Shown here: positions 1 through 8,767 of the stretch, one piece after another
Numbering within the stretch: the stretch's first letter is position 1
Layout of the letters: each line of letters begins with the position of its first letter
From: Desulfosporosinus sp. Sb-LF
GTDB taxonomy: Bacteria > Bacillota > Desulfitobacteriia > Desulfitobacteriales > Desulfitobacteriaceae
Length of the DNA stretch: 64,000 nt
Reading direction: 5' to 3'
Assembly: GCF_004766055.1 (NCBI RefSeq)
Contig: NZ_SPQR01000005.1
Span: 124,001 to 188,000, forward strand
Translations under genes and position numbers: made by a program
The notes under the pieces: model-generated
The model's database searches: none
The model's input: the letters and a program-made list of their open reading frames with translations, nothing else
Told to the model about the DNA's origin: nothing

Positions 1-100
1 ACCAACAGAACTAAGGTAACTCATCCGGCTAAAGCCGGACATCGAGACTTCGGTAGGGGATTACCACTTATAGAAGTGGAAGTCTTAGAACTAAATCAAC
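1..100 (+). mobile_element. possible right end of an IS200/IS605-type element
   Basis: This stretch holds two compact hairpins, CCGGCTAAAGCCGG and CCACTTATAGAAGTGG, followed by AGTCTTAGAACTAAATCAAC at 90-109 or so. Subterminal hairpins and a tail of this kind recall the right ends (and overlapping guide-RNA region) of IS200/IS605 elements carrying tnpB. No transposase is visible because the window starts here. The assignment rests on pattern memory only; the hairpins could equally belong to the end of an unrelated transcript. Confidence 0.33.
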
Positions 101-148
101 TTTTGGAGGAGAGGAGAAAGGAAAAACTCCCCCTCACTACTGTTAAGC

Positions 149-1588
149 TTACTTATCTAATTCCTCATCGGCTGCTACACACAGTGCACCGTCTCCTTGG
201 AACGGCCAAACTCCATCTACAACGGTCTCTTTTTTACGTGAGTTTGAAGCACCAGGCATACGGAATGTCGTCACATCGACGGGTTTAATAGCGACTTCTT
301 GAGAGCGTTCTGCCTGTGGAGCCCACTCATAGGGTACACGGTAGGCCCGATAAACCATGTTTAGCTTCATTTTTTCTCCCCAATATGGGCTAATATATTC
401 CCAAACAAGTTCATGCTCTTGTGTTACCTCAATAAGCCGACCACCTGAACCCTCCGTGATGAGCGTATTGCCATTTGGTAATCTCTGAGCGGCACTGATA
501 AAAGGACTGTAAAAACGGCTGGCGTCGACAGGCATTATAAAGCCTGCTTCTATTGGTGTGTACTGCCAAACAATTTCTAAGGTAACCGGATCAAATTCTA
601 ATACCCTTGTGTAATCTCGAAGAGCGTTTTTAGCGCCAGTAGGTGAGCCAGGATTTGGTGCTCCGTAACCAGCCCATCCGCCATTATCAAAGACTAAGAT
701 ATTTCCTTCGCCAGGCAATCCACGTGGAATCATGTGAGCATGGTGTTGTCCGATGATCCATCCGAGTTTTTTGAGTTCTGGGCTAGCATTGTAATCAGGG
801 CCTACTTTCCAGACGATTTTACCTGTCTTTTTCTCAATGATTGCAATAATATTTGATTCCCTGGCATCCCAGATAATGTTGTCCGGGTGAAAGCGTTCAT
901 CCCCAGCATCATACCACTTATTAGGCCCGAGGACTGACATGGAGTTGATATGCATCCAGTCACCCATGCCCCCTCCGGCTGACCGCATATTAGGATCTCG
1001 GAACAAAATGTTTTTGGCTTCTTCGCTGAAACCGTATTCATCAAAGTGCTCATTACAGTTCCATTCCCAGACGATTTCTCCATTCCATGTCACTTCAATA
1101 ATGACGTCATCAAGAAGGACCTTATCTGCAATTTTAGGGTTCTTAACATTTCTATGACAGAGAATCAAAGTATTCCCCTTATCAACCTGTGGTTCCATGT
1201 CCGGTACATAATATCCCACGGGATTGCCTGCCCGCTGATAGTCATGGTGCTGCCTAGCCATCCATTGTGGTTCCTGGCCTGGGTCCTCAATATATTCGTG
1301 TTGGTTAAACTTCCAAACGACATTGCCATCCCAATCCACTTGAACCAAATCAATTTGATCTTGCATGCCAAAGGCATTGCTTCTTTCCCCAGTGTGTCCT
1401 AATACATAACCACCAGGCAGTAGCTTATTAGGAAAACCATGCAAACCCTTCCATAGGTTAACCTCGGCCCCATTCATGTCGATCAAAAGTGCTCCAAGTT
1501 CTCGAGCTGGGAAAATAGTATAGCCGCTCCAACATTTCTCTGGGTTGTAAACTGTAACGCCTGTTGGATAAATACTTGGGTAACTCAT
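149..1588 (-). CDS. arylsulfotransferase (ASST)-like beta-propeller protein, cytosolic
   Basis: A 479-residue protein with the repeated W-x-G-x-I-V-W-x-W blades of the arylsulfotransferase family (for example VDWDGNVVWKF, VTWNGEIVWEW, KKTGKIVWKVG, VTLEIVWQY). Candidate active-site histidines lie in GDWMHINS and GQHHAHMIPRG; ASST enzymes use a transient sulfo-histidine, but I cannot align the exact residue. Classical ASSTs are periplasmic and exported. This one begins MSYPSIYPTG with no signal peptide, so it probably acts inside the cell. It is the last gene of a minus-strand cluster after a glutaredoxin-fusion protein, dihydrolipoyl dehydrogenase and a GcvH-like protein. Substrate is unknown; it could move sulfuryl groups or be a non-catalytic propeller. 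Family is fairly sure, function is not. Confidence 0.75.
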   Translation of the reverse strand: MSYPSIYPTGVTVYNPEKCWSGYTIFPARELGALLIDMNGAEVNLWKGLHGFPNKLLPGGYVLGHTGERSNAFGMQDQIDLVQVDWDGNVVWKFNQHEYIEDPGQEPQWMARQHHDYQRAGNPVGYYVPDMEPQVDKGNTLILCHRNVKNPKIADKVLLDDVIIEVTWNGEIVWEWNCNEHFDEYGFSEEAKNILFRDPNMRSAGGGMGDWMHINSMSVLGPNKWYDAGDERFHPDNIIWDARESNIIAIIEKKTGKIVWKVGPDYNASPELKKLGWIIGQHHAHMIPRGLPGEGNILVFDNGGWAGYGAPNPGSPTGAKNALRDYTRVLEFDPVTLEIVWQYTPIEAGFIMPVDASRFYSPFISAAQRLPNGNTLITEGSGGRLIEVTQEHELVWEYISPYWGEKMKLNMVYRAYRVPYEWAPQAERSQEVAIKPVDVTTFRMPGASNSRKKETVVDGVWPFQGDGALCVAADEELDK

Positions 1589-1661
1589 GGTAATCCCCTC
1601 TTTACTTTTATTTCACGTAGTGACTTATGGCTACGCAACATACAATAGATTCCTAGTTCGA

Positions 1662-2504
1662 TCAAACCTTTTCTAACTCAGTCAACACCTGACAGGCTCT
1701 CGCTGCCGTCCTGTAGGGAAAGAGCGAAGTAAGAGGCTCTATCGATTTTAACCGCTCGTCTTTGGACTCTGCTGGCTTAAACAGTCGAATTAGATACGGA
1801 TTCTTCTTGCTTCCTGTCCCCTCTTCAATGAACTTAGCAGTTTCGGCAATTTCCCCAGGGGTTAGGTAACTGATCTCTGGCATATCCCCTTCTTGGCGAA
1901 TGACCGGAACAACCGTTGTCTGATATTGATAGCTTGGAAACTGGGCTACTAAGGCAATACTTTTTTGGATATCGCTCACATCTACTGGTTTTCCAACAAT
2001 CTTACTGTAAATCGTCGCTGGTCCCACAACATTCATGATTACCCTATCTGCCAGCCCCTCTACAAAGATCTGGTTGAGAACATGACTGTTCCTGCCACTC
2101 GTCTCAACCTGCAATTTCATCGCATTCCCTTTCAGATACCTCAACACTTCAAGAAACTCTTCGGCATATTCAAGATTACCGGAGCAAGGGTGGATCCCGT
2201 CTACCCATTCCTTGTGAAGAGTCCCGACACAAAAGAATCCGTCTAACTTTTTCCCAGCACTGAGATATGCAATCGTGGCACCAATCCCCTGGCGAATTTC
2301 CTCCCCATCCGTAAGAACTGGGAATTCCACTCCATCTTGCCCACGGGTGATAAAACAGCGATTAGCGGAGTAAAACTTCTTGAATTCGTCCTTTCCTTCC
2401 GCCTTCATATCCTTTTCTTCGAAGGCAATACCATTTTTAGCCATGAAAGCTTTTACAATCTTACAACGGGTACATCCCGTAGCGGTAAAGAGTACGTAAC
2501 TCAT
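1662..2504 (-). CDS. glutaredoxin fused to a degenerate radical-SAM (NrdG/PflA-like) domain
   Basis: 280 residues. The N-terminus (about 1-80) is a glutaredoxin fold with a CTRC redox motif (FTATGCTRCKIVKAF) and a TDGEEI segment. From about residue 90 the sequence follows the C-terminal part of anaerobic-RNR or pyruvate-formate-lyase activating enzymes: LQVETSGRNSHVLNQIF, a DRVIMNVVGP strand, and YQTTVVPVIR. The CxxxCxxC cluster that should bind the 4Fe-4S centre is absent, so this is unlikely to be a working radical-SAM enzyme. It sits between dihydrolipoyl dehydrogenase and the arylsulfotransferase-like gene, same strand, in an apparent operon. A role in thiol, sulfane or lipoyl redox relay is plausible from the neighbours but is inference. 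Confidence 0.7.
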   Translation of the reverse strand: MSYVLFTATGCTRCKIVKAFMAKNGIAFEEKDMKAEGKDEFKKFYSANRCFITRGQDGVEFPVLTDGEEIRQGIGATIAYLSAGKKLDGFFCVGTLHKEWVDGIHPCSGNLEYAEEFLEVLRYLKGNAMKLQVETSGRNSHVLNQIFVEGLADRVIMNVVGPATIYSKIVGKPVDVSDIQKSIALVAQFPSYQYQTTVVPVIRQEGDMPEISYLTPGEIAETAKFIEEGTGSKKNPYLIRLFKPAESKDERLKSIEPLTSLFPYRTAARACQVLTELEKV

Positions 2505-2553
2505 AAATCCCCCTCCTCTTCAGTAAACAATCTTTCACTGCTAAACCTAAATC

Positions 2554-3933
2554 TTAAAGATGAATCGCGTGACCGTCCAAGGAGTGTGCACCCTCAAGAA
2601 TAGCCTCACTCATGGTTGGATGAGCGTAAACACCCCCAGCCATTTGCGCAACAGTGGCACCGAGGGCCATCAAGCTTGTCGGTCCAGCAATCATTTCCGG
2701 GACATTGCTTCCAACCATATGAACCCCTAGGACTTTTTTGGTGTTTTTATCGGCCACTAGCTTGACAAAGCCGAGATTTTCATTCAAAGCAACTGCTTTT
2801 CCATTTGGAGCAAAAGGACTCTTCACGGTCATTACCTCATAGCCACGTTCCAACGCTTGCTTTTCTGTCAACCCAACCGAGGCCACTTCTATCTCCCCAA
2901 AAACACAGCTTGGGATATTCTCATAAACCAGCTCTTCTGTTGGGTTTCCGGCTATGGCCTCAGCCGCAATAACCCCCTGGGCCGAAGCGACGTGAGCCAA
3001 TCCCAGCTTGCCTGTTATATCCCCAATCGCATAAATGTTGGGGATATTTGTGCGCATCGCTTGATCGACTTCAATGTATCGTCGATTCATCACAACCCCG
3101 AGGTCCTCGAGTCCCAAATCGCCGGTGCTAGGAGAAAAGCCAGTACAAATCAATGCCTTTTCAGCCTTGATGACTTCTTTTGCATCCCCAGCGGCAATGG
3201 TTACTTCCACACCGTCAGAGGTCTTTTGAATACCCTCAACCCGAACGTCATTTCTAATGGTGATCCCGTTTTTCTCAAACTGCGCCTTGACCTCTAGGGA
3301 TACTTCACTATCCTCCGTCGGCAGCACATTCGGCATCATTTCCAAGACAGTCACCTTCGCTCCATAGCGGTTCCAAACCGTGGCAAATTCCATTCCGATC
3401 GGACCAGCTCCCACAATAACGATCGAAGAAGGCAACTCCTTCATGTCTAAAGCTTCACGAGACGTGATAACGTTATCTCCATCGATTCCAAACATCGGAA
3501 TCTGAGTAGGCTTTGAACCTGTAGCCAAAATAATGTTTTTACCGACCATTTTTTCGCCAGTTGATAGTTCAACTTCTGTCGCGCTGATCAGGCGTCCCTC
3601 TCCTCGAATTATTGACACGTTTCTATTTTTGAGTAGGGCCTCCACCCGTTTACCCTGACGCTTGGCGACTTGGCGGCTTCTATTATAGGCAGAGGTGTAG
3701 TTTACCGTAAGATTTTCATATTTAAAGCCAAAGGTTCTCCCCTGCGATAATAAGTGGACAATCTCAGCATTTCGAAGCAAGGCCTTGGTAGGAATACACC
3801 CCCAGTTGACACACGTTCCGCCTAATTGCTCTTTTTCAACTAATGCTGTCGTGAGTCCTAGCTGACTTGCCCGAGCTGCGGCCACATAACCGCCTGGTCC
3901 TCCTCCAATGACAATCAAATCATACTCATGCAT
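2554..3933 (-). CDS. lpdA: dihydrolipoyl dehydrogenase
   Basis: FAD-dependent pyridine-nucleotide disulfide oxidoreductase of about 459 residues. The N-terminal FAD motif DLIVIGGGPGGY, the redox-active disulfide GGTCVNWGCIPTKAL (C-x4-C), the NAD-binding IVIVGAGPIGMEFA, the second FAD motif IYAIGDITG and the C-terminal catalytic His-Glu segment YAHPTMSEAI are all intact. It would reoxidise dihydrolipoyl groups with NAD+. The adjacent upstream gene encodes a GcvH-like lipoyl carrier, the natural substrate, and no glycine decarboxylase or 2-oxoacid dehydrogenase subunits are present in the window. I start at ATG 3933 (MHEYDL); a TTG two codons earlier at 3939 is better spaced from the AGGAG and is possible. 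Confidence 0.93.
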   Translation of the reverse strand: MHEYDLIVIGGGPGGYVAAARASQLGLTTALVEKEQLGGTCVNWGCIPTKALLRNAEIVHLLSQGRTFGFKYENLTVNYTSAYNRSRQVAKRQGKRVEALLKNRNVSIIRGEGRLISATEVELSTGEKMVGKNIILATGSKPTQIPMFGIDGDNVITSREALDMKELPSSIVIVGAGPIGMEFATVWNRYGAKVTVLEMMPNVLPTEDSEVSLEVKAQFEKNGITIRNDVRVEGIQKTSDGVEVTIAAGDAKEVIKAEKALICTGFSPSTGDLGLEDLGVVMNRRYIEVDQAMRTNIPNIYAIGDITGKLGLAHVASAQGVIAAEAIAGNPTEELVYENIPSCVFGEIEVASVGLTEKQALERGYEVMTVKSPFAPNGKAVALNENLGFVKLVADKNTKKVLGVHMVGSNVPEMIAGPTSLMALGATVAQMAGGVYAHPTMSEAILEGAHSLDGHAIHL

Positions 3934-3986
3934 TTCCAAAAACGCTCCTTATTTCCAGTCTTAAATCACCTTAAATGCCTATGGTT

Positions 3987-4400
3987 TTATGACTCTTTGA
4001 GTAGACTGATGTAGCCATCTTTAGACAACAGATCACTGAGCTCGCTTAGATTCTTAGGTTTGATCATAATCATCCACCCATCATCATATGGATTGGAATT
4101 TACAAGTTCTGGTGAATCATCTACTTCATTGTTGACCGATTTGATTTCACCACTTAAAGGAATATAAAGTGAGGAAACCGACTTAGCCGATTCCGCTTGT
4201 CCAAATACCTCCCCTTTGTTGAAGGCCTCTCCAGCCTGAGGAAGTTCAACGAAGATAAGATCTCCCAACTGACTCTGAGCAAAATCCGTAATTCCTACTC
4301 TGATAATGTCACCCTCTACTTTCGCCCAAGTGTGTTCCTTGTAATATTGGATATCGTCGGAAAAAGTAAGTTCGTCTAACCCTTTTTTATCAATAGACAT
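3987..4400 (-). CDS. GcvH-like lipoyl carrier protein
   Basis: 137 residues of the glycine-cleavage H-protein family: YYKEHTWAKVEGD, VGITDFAQSQLGDLIFVELP, and the lipoylation segment ESAKSVSSLYIPLSGE, where the lysine is the expected lipoyl site, then NPYDDGWMIMIKP. The family shuttles aminomethyl or other groups on a lipoyl arm. With no gcvT or gcvP nearby but a paired dihydrolipoyl dehydrogenase, a non-glycine role is likely, as for the H-like lipoate-binding proteins linked to sulfur metabolism in other bacteria. This is the first gene of the minus-strand cluster. Start chosen at ATG 4400 because AAGGG lies 9 nt upstream; the ATG at 4409 abuts that AAGGG. Confidence 0.85.
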   Translation of the reverse strand: MSIDKKGLDELTFSDDIQYYKEHTWAKVEGDIIRVGITDFAQSQLGDLIFVELPQAGEAFNKGEVFGQAESAKSVSSLYIPLSGEIKSVNNEVDDSPELVNSNPYDDGWMIMIKPKNLSELSDLLSKDGYISLLKES

Positions 4401-4536
4401 TATTACCATCCCTTCTACAGTATTTAGATTAATTTTCGAAAAAGTACTATGTCATTAGGTTCTTGATGTGTATAATTAGCTATATCTTTAGAAAAGTATA
4501 ACTTTAGACTAAACATTAATAGAGGAAGGCACAACT

Positions 4537-5451
4537 ATGCGTATAGAGCATCTATATTATTTAATCGATATAGCAAAAACAAAATCTATTACACTTTCTG
4601 CTGAGCATCTTTTCATTTCACAACAAGGATTAAGTCAGGCTATCCACAAATTGGAAACCGACTTGGATGTTTCTTTGTTTCAGCGTTGTCGTCAGGGAGT
4701 ATCTCTAACCGATGCTGGAAATATCGCCGTAGAAAAGGCCAAGGAGATGATTCTTAAGTACGAGGAGTTACTCCATAGTATGGAACCCTATTCCGAAACC
4801 AAAAGCTTAGAGATAACCGAGAAGTTGTTTATCAGCGCTACTCCCTTCATAAGCAATTTCTTACCCCATGTCTTAGATTTATTTCGGAAAAAGTATCCTG
4901 CCGTCAATCTACACATTGAAGAACAAAAACCTAATGAAATCGTTACGAGGCTTAATGAAGGGTGTATTGAAATAGGACTCGTCACTTTACCAGAATATTA
5001 CGATTACCAACACCTTGAAAATAATAGCATTCTCTTTGAAAAAGTACATGACTATACACTTTTGGCTTGTGTCGCTAAATCATCACCCTTAGCTAAGAAG
5101 AAGCTTTTTTCAATATTTGAGATAAAGAAACAACCGGTAGTGGTTTATAACCATGAACCCTATTTAGAAATCTTAACTCATATGTTTGGCGATTTGAGCC
5201 AACTAAATATCATTGTTAAAACAAATAGCAGAGAAATCTACACTAAGACCATTCTCCATAGCAAAGCCGTTGGGATTACTACGCTCCCGGATTTTAATCT
5301 ATTTAACGAAAAATCAATGGTCACAATACCCATTAAAGATAGCATTAGTTTAGATTACGGTTGGCTAATCTCACGAAAGTATCCGTTATCCCCGATTGCC
5401 GAGAACTTCCTCGAAGTTTATAAAGCATATTTAGCGTCAGGTGATTACTAG
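4537..5451 (+). CDS. LysR-family transcriptional regulator
   Basis: 304 residues. The N-terminal winged helix-turn-helix is typical (MRIEHLYYLIDIAKTKSIT, then SAEHLFISQQGLSQAIHKLE, LFQRCRQGVSLTDAG), followed by a periplasmic-binding-like effector domain from about residue 95. It is transcribed away from the lipoyl carrier/arylsulfotransferase cluster across a 136-bp gap, the usual arrangement for a LysR regulator controlling its divergent neighbour. The effector is not recognisable. A TATAAT-like hexamer lies near 4472 upstream of this gene, with GAGGAAGG as the ribosome binding site just before the ATG. Confidence 0.88.
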   Translation: MRIEHLYYLIDIAKTKSITLSAEHLFISQQGLSQAIHKLETDLDVSLFQRCRQGVSLTDAGNIAVEKAKEMILKYEELLHSMEPYSETKSLEITEKLFISATPFISNFLPHVLDLFRKKYPAVNLHIEEQKPNEIVTRLNEGCIEIGLVTLPEYYDYQHLENNSILFEKVHDYTLLACVAKSSPLAKKKLFSIFEIKKQPVVVYNHEPYLEILTHMFGDLSQLNIIVKTNSREIYTKTILHSKAVGITTLPDFNLFNEKSMVTIPIKDSISLDYGWLISRKYPLSPIAENFLEVYKAYLASGDY

Positions 5452-5790
5452 CTAATCCTTTCCCCGCTTTGTACTCCTCGTTCCAAAAGCATACCCTGCC
5501 ATAAGCAAATGTCATCCATATGACAAGATTATGTTATTGTGAATACTATTTCAAACAACCGTTGATTGTTGAGATACAACTAATTGCTGTAAATATTAAA
5601 ATTCACAATACTGTTCTATCATCAAAACAGAGCACCACTGCACCATTACAACAAACATATCTCTCTTTGAGCATTGGCAACTTTATTCTACGCTCCAATC
5701 ATTATTAAATCCTATCGTTATATTAGTTTTGCCGGTATTATAAGAACGGGTTTTAAAATACTATAAGCTCCCCCGAATAAGAATTAACGC
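5452..5790. other. AT-rich intergenic stretch, nothing recognised
   Basis: Between the LysR gene and the terminator at 5791 I see no credible coding sequence: the open frames here lack ribosome binding sites and known motifs. No repeat or RNA structure stands out. Confidence 0.5.
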
Positions 5791-5815
5791 AAAAAAGAGC
5801 CTACGGCTCTTTTTT
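5791..5815 (-). terminator. Rho-independent terminator
   Basis: Perfect 11-bp arms (AAAAAAGAGCC / GGCTCTTTTTT) with a 3-nt loop and T-run on the minus strand, 55 bp past the stop of the receiver-PAS-kinase gene. The A-run on the other side could also let it end transcripts from the plus strand. Confidence 0.85.
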
Positions 5816-5869
5816 AGATTTATATGATAACGCGATACGCTCTTAGCCCATCGTGGTCTGTTCAAAGTA

Positions 5870-7822
5870 TCAGTGCTGATTAAAGCGCACAAAAAATGTC
5901 GTGCCCGATGCTCCTGTCTCAATCTGAATTTCAGCGTTATGCCTAGCAGCAATGCTGAAACAAGTGGCTAGCCCCAAACCAGTGCCATTCTCTTTGGTGG
6001 TGAAAAAAGGAGTACCGATCTTTTCTAGAACCTCCGGCTTGATGCCGCCTCCCTCGTCTCTCACCGCTAAAACACACTTCTCAACATCCATGAACGTTCT
6101 AATCGTTAGCCCGCCACTTCCCGACATCGCTTCTAGCCCGTTCCGGACTAGGTTTAAGATGAGCTGGCGGATTTCCTTCTCGTCCAGAAGCAACCATTTA
6201 GTTTCCTGTAGTTCTAATATAATGTCCTTATCGCTGACCCTTGCGTCCGCCTGAATTAACGGGTATATGTTTTCGATCAGCCTGTTCAGACTCAAGGGTT
6301 TTAAATCCACTATCTTGTTTTTAGCTAGGCTGAGGAATTCCGTAATAATAGAATTTGCCCTATCGAGCTCGTCGATCATCAAGTCAAAATAGCCCTTAGA
6401 CTTCTGGAATTCTTCTTTATCCCCCAATAACTGAAGGAAACCCCGGACGGTAGTCATCGGGTTTCTGATTTCGTGACCGATTCCCGCCGCCATTTGTCCC
6501 ACAAGGTTCAAGCGATCCAGGCGGGCCATCTCCTTTTCAAACATCCTTCGTTCGGAAATATCGTGGAAATATACGGACAAACCTTCGTCGGACGGATAAA
6601 CATGCACTTCATACGGTGCATCATAATTTATGCCCCTGATCTCAAAATGAGAAGTTTCCTTCCTTCTCATGGCATTATCAAATAAAAGGTGAAACTCAGG
6701 GATCGATTCGGGGAAAAGCTCCCAAATATTTCGCCCGATTAGCTCGCCTCTCTCCTTGTGCCAATATTTCTCCGCTTCTTCATTGACAAAGATGAACTCC
6801 CACGCGTGATTTAGAGTAAAGAAGGCATCTGTTATGCTTTCGAGAATATTGATGAGCTTGTTACTAGTCTTTCTAAGCTGTTTGCCAATTTCTTTGCGTT
6901 CTAATATTTCTCTTTTGAGCTTCTCATTGGCCAGGAAGAGTTCGCAGGTTCGCTCCTGAACAAGCTTTTCAAGGGTTTTGTACTGGTCTTTTCGCTCTTT
7001 CTCCAGCTGTTTACGCTCGGTAATGTCTCGCACGGACCAGACAAGAATTTGCTGCTTCTCAATACTAGCAACTCCAATCTGAACCTCTACGGGAAAAACC
7101 TCCCCATTTTTACGCGTAGCGACCGAATCTAGGATCTTACTACATTTACTCATAATCTGGACATTTTCTATAACGGGAAGGTTTTCACCAGGAAAAAGCC
7201 TTGAGACATGTTGCCCTCGCAATTCCTCATGCCCATAGCCAAACATCTCCGTTACCGCTGGATTGATGCTTAAAATATGGCTCGCCTCATCGAGAGTGAG
7301 CACTGAATCTGTACAAGTTTCCCCAATCACGCGCGCTAATGCTTCAGCCTTACGCAAATCCGAAGTCGTGCGCTCTAAGCTTTGGTTTATTAATTGAAGT
7401 TCAATAGCCCGATGAGTCAGCAATTCATTTTGTAATTTAATTTGCTTTCGGTTACGGTGTATTTTCACGAATGCTTCTATCTTGGATTTCAAAGCTTCCG
7501 GCTGGAAAGGTTTAAACAAATAATCGATCGCACCCAGGGAATACCCTTGCAAGATATTATCTTTGCTCTGGTAAATCGCTGTAATGAAAATAATCGGTGT
7601 ATCCTTGGTCCTTCTCCTTGCTCTAATGAGCCTAGCTGTTTCAAAGCCGTCCAAGCCTGGCATTTGCACGTCCAGTAGAATCACAGCAAAATCGTCTTTC
7701 AACAAACACTTTAAGGCCTCTTCTCCAGAATTAGCGAAGATCAAATGATAGTCTGGCGATTTAAGCACTGCCTCTAACGTCAATAAATTGTCCTGTCGGT
7801 CGTCAACAATTAAGATTTTCAT
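5870..7822 (-). CDS. receiver-PAS-PAS-histidine kinase
   Basis: 650 residues with an unusual order: an N-terminal receiver (phospho-acceptor Asp51 in VILLDVQMPGLDG), a PAS domain (about 155-275, AEALARVIGETCTDSVL onward), a coiled coil, a second PAS (about 310-425), a HisKA dimerisation helix with the phospho-histidine in GIGHEIRNPMTTVRG, and a C-terminal HATPase with DEGGGIKPE and GTGLGLATC. There is no membrane segment, so it is a soluble kinase whose activity may be set by phosphorylation of its own receiver. It is the last gene of a three-gene run with a CheR methyltransferase and a membrane hybrid kinase, both upstream. The input phospho-donor is presumably the 922-residue kinase, which is inference. 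Confidence 0.9.
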   Translation of the reverse strand: MKILIVDDRQDNLLTLEAVLKSPDYHLIFANSGEEALKCLLKDDFAVILLDVQMPGLDGFETARLIRARRRTKDTPIIFITAIYQSKDNILQGYSLGAIDYLFKPFQPEALKSKIEAFVKIHRNRKQIKLQNELLTHRAIELQLINQSLERTTSDLRKAEALARVIGETCTDSVLTLDEASHILSINPAVTEMFGYGHEELRGQHVSRLFPGENLPVIENVQIMSKCSKILDSVATRKNGEVFPVEVQIGVASIEKQQILVWSVRDITERKQLEKERKDQYKTLEKLVQERTCELFLANEKLKREILERKEIGKQLRKTSNKLINILESITDAFFTLNHAWEFIFVNEEAEKYWHKERGELIGRNIWELFPESIPEFHLLFDNAMRRKETSHFEIRGINYDAPYEVHVYPSDEGLSVYFHDISERRMFEKEMARLDRLNLVGQMAAGIGHEIRNPMTTVRGFLQLLGDKEEFQKSKGYFDLMIDELDRANSIITEFLSLAKNKIVDLKPLSLNRLIENIYPLIQADARVSDKDIILELQETKWLLLDEKEIRQLILNLVRNGLEAMSGSGGLTIRTFMDVEKCVLAVRDEGGGIKPEVLEKIGTPFFTTKENGTGLGLATCFSIAARHNAEIQIETGASGTTFFVRFNQH

Positions 7823-7896
7823 TTTTCCCTCATTCTTGGTATCCTCGATCCCATTATTTTTACTCCAAGGACCTGCAACCGTGCTAAACAGTCAAG

Positions 7897-8766
7897 TTAC
7901 TTAACCTTTCGGTAGATCTTCTGCTCCCGATCAAAGGCTTCATAATACTGGGAATAATTATTAAAGGCGATGTCTTCTTTATCACCCAAACCCAGGATGC
8001 CTGACGTGCAAAGGCTCTCATAAAATAGCCTATGCACTCGGTTTTGCAGGAATTTGTCAAAATAAATCATAACATTTCTGCATATAATCACGTGAAATTC
8101 ATTGAAGGAATGATCTGTTGCCAGGTTATGTTGTGCGAACACCACGTTTTGCGTTAGAAACGGGTAAAAGGTCGCTTTATCATTGCAGGCCTCAAAATAC
8201 CCTGTAAACTCTTTCGTCCCCCCCGCGATTTGGTAGTTGTCCATGTATGCTTGCATTCTATCCAGGGGGTAAACCCCTTCCTTCGCTCTTTTTAACAATT
8301 CTTCGTTCATATCCGTGGCATAAATCTTCGTTTTGTGATATAGACCTTCCTCGTGCAGAATGATGGCCATAGAGTAAACCTCTTCCCCCATAGAACAACC
8401 CGCGTGCCAAATCCGGACAAAAGGAAGCTCTTTGAGAAACGGGACCACGTTATTCCTGAAAGACTCAAAAAAGTGCGGATCCCTGAACATCTCTGAAACG
8501 TGAATCGAAAAATCCGAGAACAGCCTTGCCATCACACTGGGGTCATGAAGGACCTTTTCCTGCAGACTGGATACGTTCGGCAACCTTTCAACCCGAATGC
8601 GATACCAAATTCTACGTTTTATAGAAGAATATACGTAATTTCTAAAATCAAACCCATAGTAACGGTAAATTCCCTCTAGCAGCAGATGAATTTCGAGTTC
8701 TTCTAATTCATCACAGCTTTCCTCTTCCGTGCTCTTCCCGTTTTCCTCTGAAGTCATCCTAACCAT
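7897..8766 (-). CDS. CheR-type protein-glutamate methyltransferase
   Basis: 289 residues with the CheR N-terminal helical domain (RNYVYSSIKRRIWYRI) and the SAM-binding catalytic domain (RIWHAGCSMGEEVYSMA, KIYATDMNEELLKRAKEG, VIICRNVMIYFDK). CheR methylates chemoreceptor glutamates, but no chemoreceptor, CheA, CheW or CheB is visible here. It begins 1 bp after the stop of the membrane hybrid kinase and precedes the receiver-PAS-kinase, so it more likely belongs to a signalling module that modifies a sensor protein. The N-terminal extension (MTSEENG, acidic) is not part of the domain. The start could also be three codons later, at MTSEEN. Confidence 0.88.
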   Translation of the reverse strand: MVRMTSEENGKSTEEESCDELEELEIHLLLEGIYRYYGFDFRNYVYSSIKRRIWYRIRVERLPNVSSLQEKVLHDPSVMARLFSDFSIHVSEMFRDPHFFESFRNNVVPFLKELPFVRIWHAGCSMGEEVYSMAIILHEEGLYHKTKIYATDMNEELLKRAKEGVYPLDRMQAYMDNYQIAGGTKEFTGYFEACNDKATFYPFLTQNVVFAQHNLATDHSFNEFHVIICRNVMIYFDKFLQNRVHRLFYESLCTSGILGLGDKEDIAFNNYSQYYEAFDREQKIYRKVK

Positions 8767-8767
8767 C

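Noticed and set aside
1965-2246. Plus-strand frames of 70-190 codons inside minus-strand genes
   Set aside because: These and similar frames across the window are antisense shadows of well-supported genes, without binding sites or known domains.
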